From Alphaproteobacteria bacterium (GTDB lineage: Bacteria > Pseudomonadota > Alphaproteobacteria > Rhizobiales > Aestuariivirgaceae): a DNA stretch of 5,724 bases. A model generated the notes under the pieces. It was given only the letters and a program-made list of their open reading frames with translations, had not been told where the DNA came from and searched no databases. Shown here piece by piece: positions 3,884 to 5,724 of the stretch. How positions within the stretch are numbered: position 1 is the stretch's first letter; the number at the start of each line of letters is the position of its first letter. Position numbers and translations under genes: made by a program. The stretch covers positions 1-5,724 of the forward strand of contig JAPLOT010000252.1 in the NCBI GenBank assembly GCA_026400595.1, in the 5' to 3' direction.

Positions 3884-5074
3884 GTGCCGGGCACCAAGGG
3901 ACTTTTCATTCCAGGACCGACCAATGTTCCGCAAGCGGTCCGCCTCGCCATGGACATTGCCATGGAAGACCAGCGCGCACCGGATCTTCCGGCCTTTACC
4001 CTTCCCCTCTTCGAAGACGTCAAGAAGGTCTTCAAGTCGCGCGACGGCCAGGTCTTCCTGTTTCCGTCGTCCGGAACCGGCGGCTGGGAAGCCGCCATGC
4101 TGAACACGCTGTCGCCCGGCGACCGCGTCCTGATCACGCGCTTTGGTCAATTCTCGCTGCTCTGGGCCGACATGTGCCAGCGCCTTGGCATCGAGGCCGA
4201 TATCGTTGACGTGCCCTGGGGCGAGGGCGTGCCGGTCGAGACCTTTGCCGAGAAGCTGAAGGCCGACCGCGGCCACAGCTACAAGGCCGTGCTCGTCACG
4301 CACAATGAGACGGCCACTGGCGTCACCAGCGATATTGCCGCCGTGCGCCGCGCCATGGACGAGGCACACCACCCGGCCCTGCTCTTCGTCGATGCCGTGA
4401 GCTCGCTCGCCTCCATCGACTTCCGCATGGACGAATGGGGCGTGGACGTCTGCGTCTCGGGCTCCCAGAAGGGATTCATGATGCCGGCAGGACTCGCGAT
4501 CCTCTGCGTATCGCAGAAGGCGCTGGCCGCCCGCAAGCAGGCCAGCCTTAAGCGCTGCTACTTCGACTTCGAGGACATGGCCCGCACCAACAAGGACGGC
4601 TTTTTCCCCTATACGCCCCCGCTGCACATGCTGCGTGGACTGAGGGCCGCCGTCGACCTCCTGCTCGACGAAGGTCTCGACAATGTCTTCGCCCGCCACT
4701 ACCGGCTGGCCGAAGGCGTGCGCCGCGCGGTATCCGCCTGGGGACTCAGGCTTTGCGCCAAGGACCCGAAGTGGCATTCCGACACGGTGAGCGCCATCCT
4801 GATTCCGGAAGGCTTCGATTCCGCCGCTCTCGTTCGTCACGCCTGCACGCGCTACAACCTGTCGCTCGGCATGGGCCTGAACAAGGTGGCCGGCAAGGTC
4901 TTCCGCATCGGCCACCTCGGCGACCTCAACGAGATCATGTGCCTGACTGCACTGGCCGGATCCGAAATGGCCATGCGCGACATGGGCATCCCCGTCGTGG
5001 CCGGATCCGGCGTCGCAGCCGCGATCGAGTTCTATCGCACGCAGACAGCAACCCCGGCCCTCAAGGCCGCATAA
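3884..5074 (+). CDS. sgaA: Serine-glyoxylate aminotransferase
   Basis: A PLP enzyme that transfers the amino group of serine to glyoxylate, giving hydroxypyruvate and glycine; in serine-cycle bacteria this regenerates the one-carbon acceptor. Seen: 396 residues, class V aminotransferase fold. LFIPGPTNVP lies at 7-16, the cofactor phosphate-binding SSGTGGWEAA at 62-71, THNETATGVTS at 139-149, and the PLP aspartate in FVDAVSS (Asp170). The Schiff-base lysine is Lys196 in SGSQKGFMMPAG; FFPYTPPLHML and KVFRIGHLGDLNE follow. The motifs agree closely with my recollection of methylotroph SgaA. The GTG start is supported by GGAG, and the conserved sequence begins six residues later. mtkA follows after 12 bases, so the two are almost certainly one operon. 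A plant-type alanine/serine-glyoxylate aminotransferase role in photorespiration is the alternative, made less likely by mtkA. Confidence 0.95.
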   Translation: MPGTKGLFIPGPTNVPQAVRLAMDIAMEDQRAPDLPAFTLPLFEDVKKVFKSRDGQVFLFPSSGTGGWEAAMLNTLSPGDRVLITRFGQFSLLWADMCQRLGIEADIVDVPWGEGVPVETFAEKLKADRGHSYKAVLVTHNETATGVTSDIAAVRRAMDEAHHPALLFVDAVSSLASIDFRMDEWGVDVCVSGSQKGFMMPAGLAILCVSQKALAARKQASLKRCYFDFEDMARTNKDGFFPYTPPLHMLRGLRAAVDLLLDEGLDNVFARHYRLAEGVRRAVSAWGLRLCAKDPKWHSDTVSAILIPEGFDSAALVRHACTRYNLSLGMGLNKVAGKVFRIGHLGDLNEIMCLTALAGSEMAMRDMGIPVVAGSGVAAAIEFYRTQTATPALKAA

Positions 5075-5077
5075 GGA
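5072..5077 (+). promoter_or_regulatory. mtkA Shine-Dalgarno overlapping the sgaA stop codon
   Basis: TAAGGA combines the TAA stop of sgaA with AGGA, nine bases before the mtkA ATG. Ribosomes finishing sgaA would arrive directly on the mtkA initiation site, which implies translational coupling. Confidence 0.65.
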
Positions 5078-5086
5078 CTTCTCATC

Positions 5087-5724
5087 ATGGATATCCACGA
5101 ATACCAGGCCAAGGAAATCCTGGCCCGCTTCGGTGTGCCCGTGCCCAAGGGCGCGCTCGCCTATAGCCCCGAACAGGCCGCCTATCGTGCCCGCGAGATC
5201 GGCGGCAAGCTCTGGGTCGTCAAGGCGCAGGTCCACACCGGCGGCCGCGGCAAGGCCGGCGGCGTAAAGCTCTGCCGCAGCGAGGACGAGGTGATGGAGG
5301 CCGCCGACGACCTGCTCGGCAAGAAGCTGGTGACGCATCAGTCCGGCCCCGCCGGCAAGATCGTCTACCGGCTCTATGTCGAAGGCGGCGTTGCCATCGT
5401 GAAGGAGCTCTATCTGGGCTTCGTGCTCGACCGCAAGTCGGAGCGCGTCATGGTGGTTGCTTCCTCCGAGGGCGGCATGGAGATCGAGGACATCGCGGCC
5501 GAGAAGCCAGACTCAATCTTCAAGGTCAGCGTCGAACCGGCCGTCGGCATGCAGGCCTTCCAGGCCCGCGAAATCGCCTTCGCCCTTGGCCTTGCGCCCA
5601 GCCAGATCCAGTCGGCCGTCAACGCCATCCTCGGCTGCTACCGCGCCTTCGAGGAACTGGACGCAACCATGGTTGAGATCAACCCGCTGATCGTCACCGA
5701 GGATGATCACGTCATGGCGCTCGA
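5087..5724 (+). CDS. mtkA: Malate thiokinase (malate-CoA ligase) beta subunit, N-terminal part, runs off right edge
   Basis: With the alpha subunit MtkB it forms malyl-CoA from malate, CoA and ATP, the serine-cycle step before cleavage to acetyl-CoA and glyoxylate. Seen: 212 complete codons beginning MDIHEYQAKEIL, an ATP-grasp CoA-synthetase domain. KAQVHTGGRGKAGG carries Lys46 and the glycine-rich loop (52-56). KELYLGFVLDRKSERV and the metal-site EINPL (Asn199) align in number with E. coli SucC, and the last partial codon (GA) falls where that family has its second metal ligand, Asp213. It could be succinyl-CoA synthetase sucC. Against that are sgaA immediately upstream and the lack of the short insertion after the RGK loop that I recall in alphaproteobacterial SucC. 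LLGKKLVTHQSGPAGK also resembles methylotroph MtkA. Roughly half of the usual length of about 390 residues is present; mtkB should follow outside the window. Confidence 0.87.
   Translation, partial: MDIHEYQAKEILARFGVPVPKGALAYSPEQAAYRAREIGGKLWVVKAQVHTGGRGKAGGVKLCRSEDEVMEAADDLLGKKLVTHQSGPAGKIVYRLYVEGGVAIVKELYLGFVLDRKSERVMVVASSEGGMEIEDIAAEKPDSIFKVSVEPAVGMQAFQAREIAFALGLAPSQIQSAVNAILGCYRAFEELDATMVEINPLIVTEDDHVMAL

Noticed and set aside
4953..5010. TGGCCGGATCCG occurring twice within sgaA (4953-4964 and 4998-5009)
   Set aside because: Both copies encode Ala-Gly-Ser in the aminotransferase frame; shared codon preference explains the repeat.
3797..5338. Long open frame of 513 codons on the minus strand opposite sgaA and mtkA
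   Set aside because: It spans two well-supported genes and their junction, has no recognisable motif, and its length follows from high-GC third positions of the real genes.

Overview
The window looks like part of a GC-rich (about 60% by eye) alphaproteobacterial chromosome, most likely Hyphomicrobiales/Rhizobiales. The clearest metabolic marker is the pair sgaA (serine-glyoxylate aminotransferase) and mtkA (malate thiokinase beta subunit). This pair is typical of the serine cycle for one-carbon assimilation. The genus cannot be fixed from this window.

Layout, left to right. (1) Minus strand, 1-317: the first 105 residues of a Tat-exported periplasmic sugar-type ABC binding protein, running off the left edge. 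(2) 318-617: a divergent intergenic region of about 300 bp, rich in short direct and inverted repeats, with a strong Shine-Dalgarno for the binding protein. (3) Plus strand, 618-1904: S-methyl-5-thioribose kinase (mtnK). (4) Minus strand, 1901-2998: S-methyl-5-thioribose-1-phosphate isomerase (mtnA), convergent with mtnK; the two stop codons overlap. (5) Minus strand, 3058-3666: a LuxR/NarL-type regulator with a degenerate receiver domain, 59 bp upstream of mtnA and on the same strand. (6) 3667-3883: a 217-bp divergent control region with an AT-rich block, a perfect 32-bp tandem duplication, an inverted repeat and plausible promoters on both strands. (7) Plus strand, 3884-5074: sgaA with a GTG start. 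(8) Plus strand, 5087 to the right edge: the first 212 residues of mtkA.

How the genes may work together. MtnK and MtnA catalyse consecutive steps of methylthioadenosine/methionine salvage (methylthioribose to its 1-phosphate to methylthioribulose-1-phosphate). The divergent binding protein may belong to an importer for methylthioribose or a related pentose; this is inference from position. SgaA regenerates glycine from glyoxylate while deaminating serine to hydroxypyruvate, and MtkA with MtkB activates malate to malyl-CoA, so both are core serine-cycle steps. The orphan-like regulator is divergent from sgaA. It has Glu at the usual phospho-Asp position and lacks the conserved Thr and Lys, so it probably acts without phosphorylation. 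It is the natural candidate to bind the 32-bp tandem repeats upstream of sgaA. I see no mobile element, CRISPR array, tRNA or rRNA. The most unusual part is the regulator plus tandem-repeat control region; the enzymes themselves are recognisable family members.
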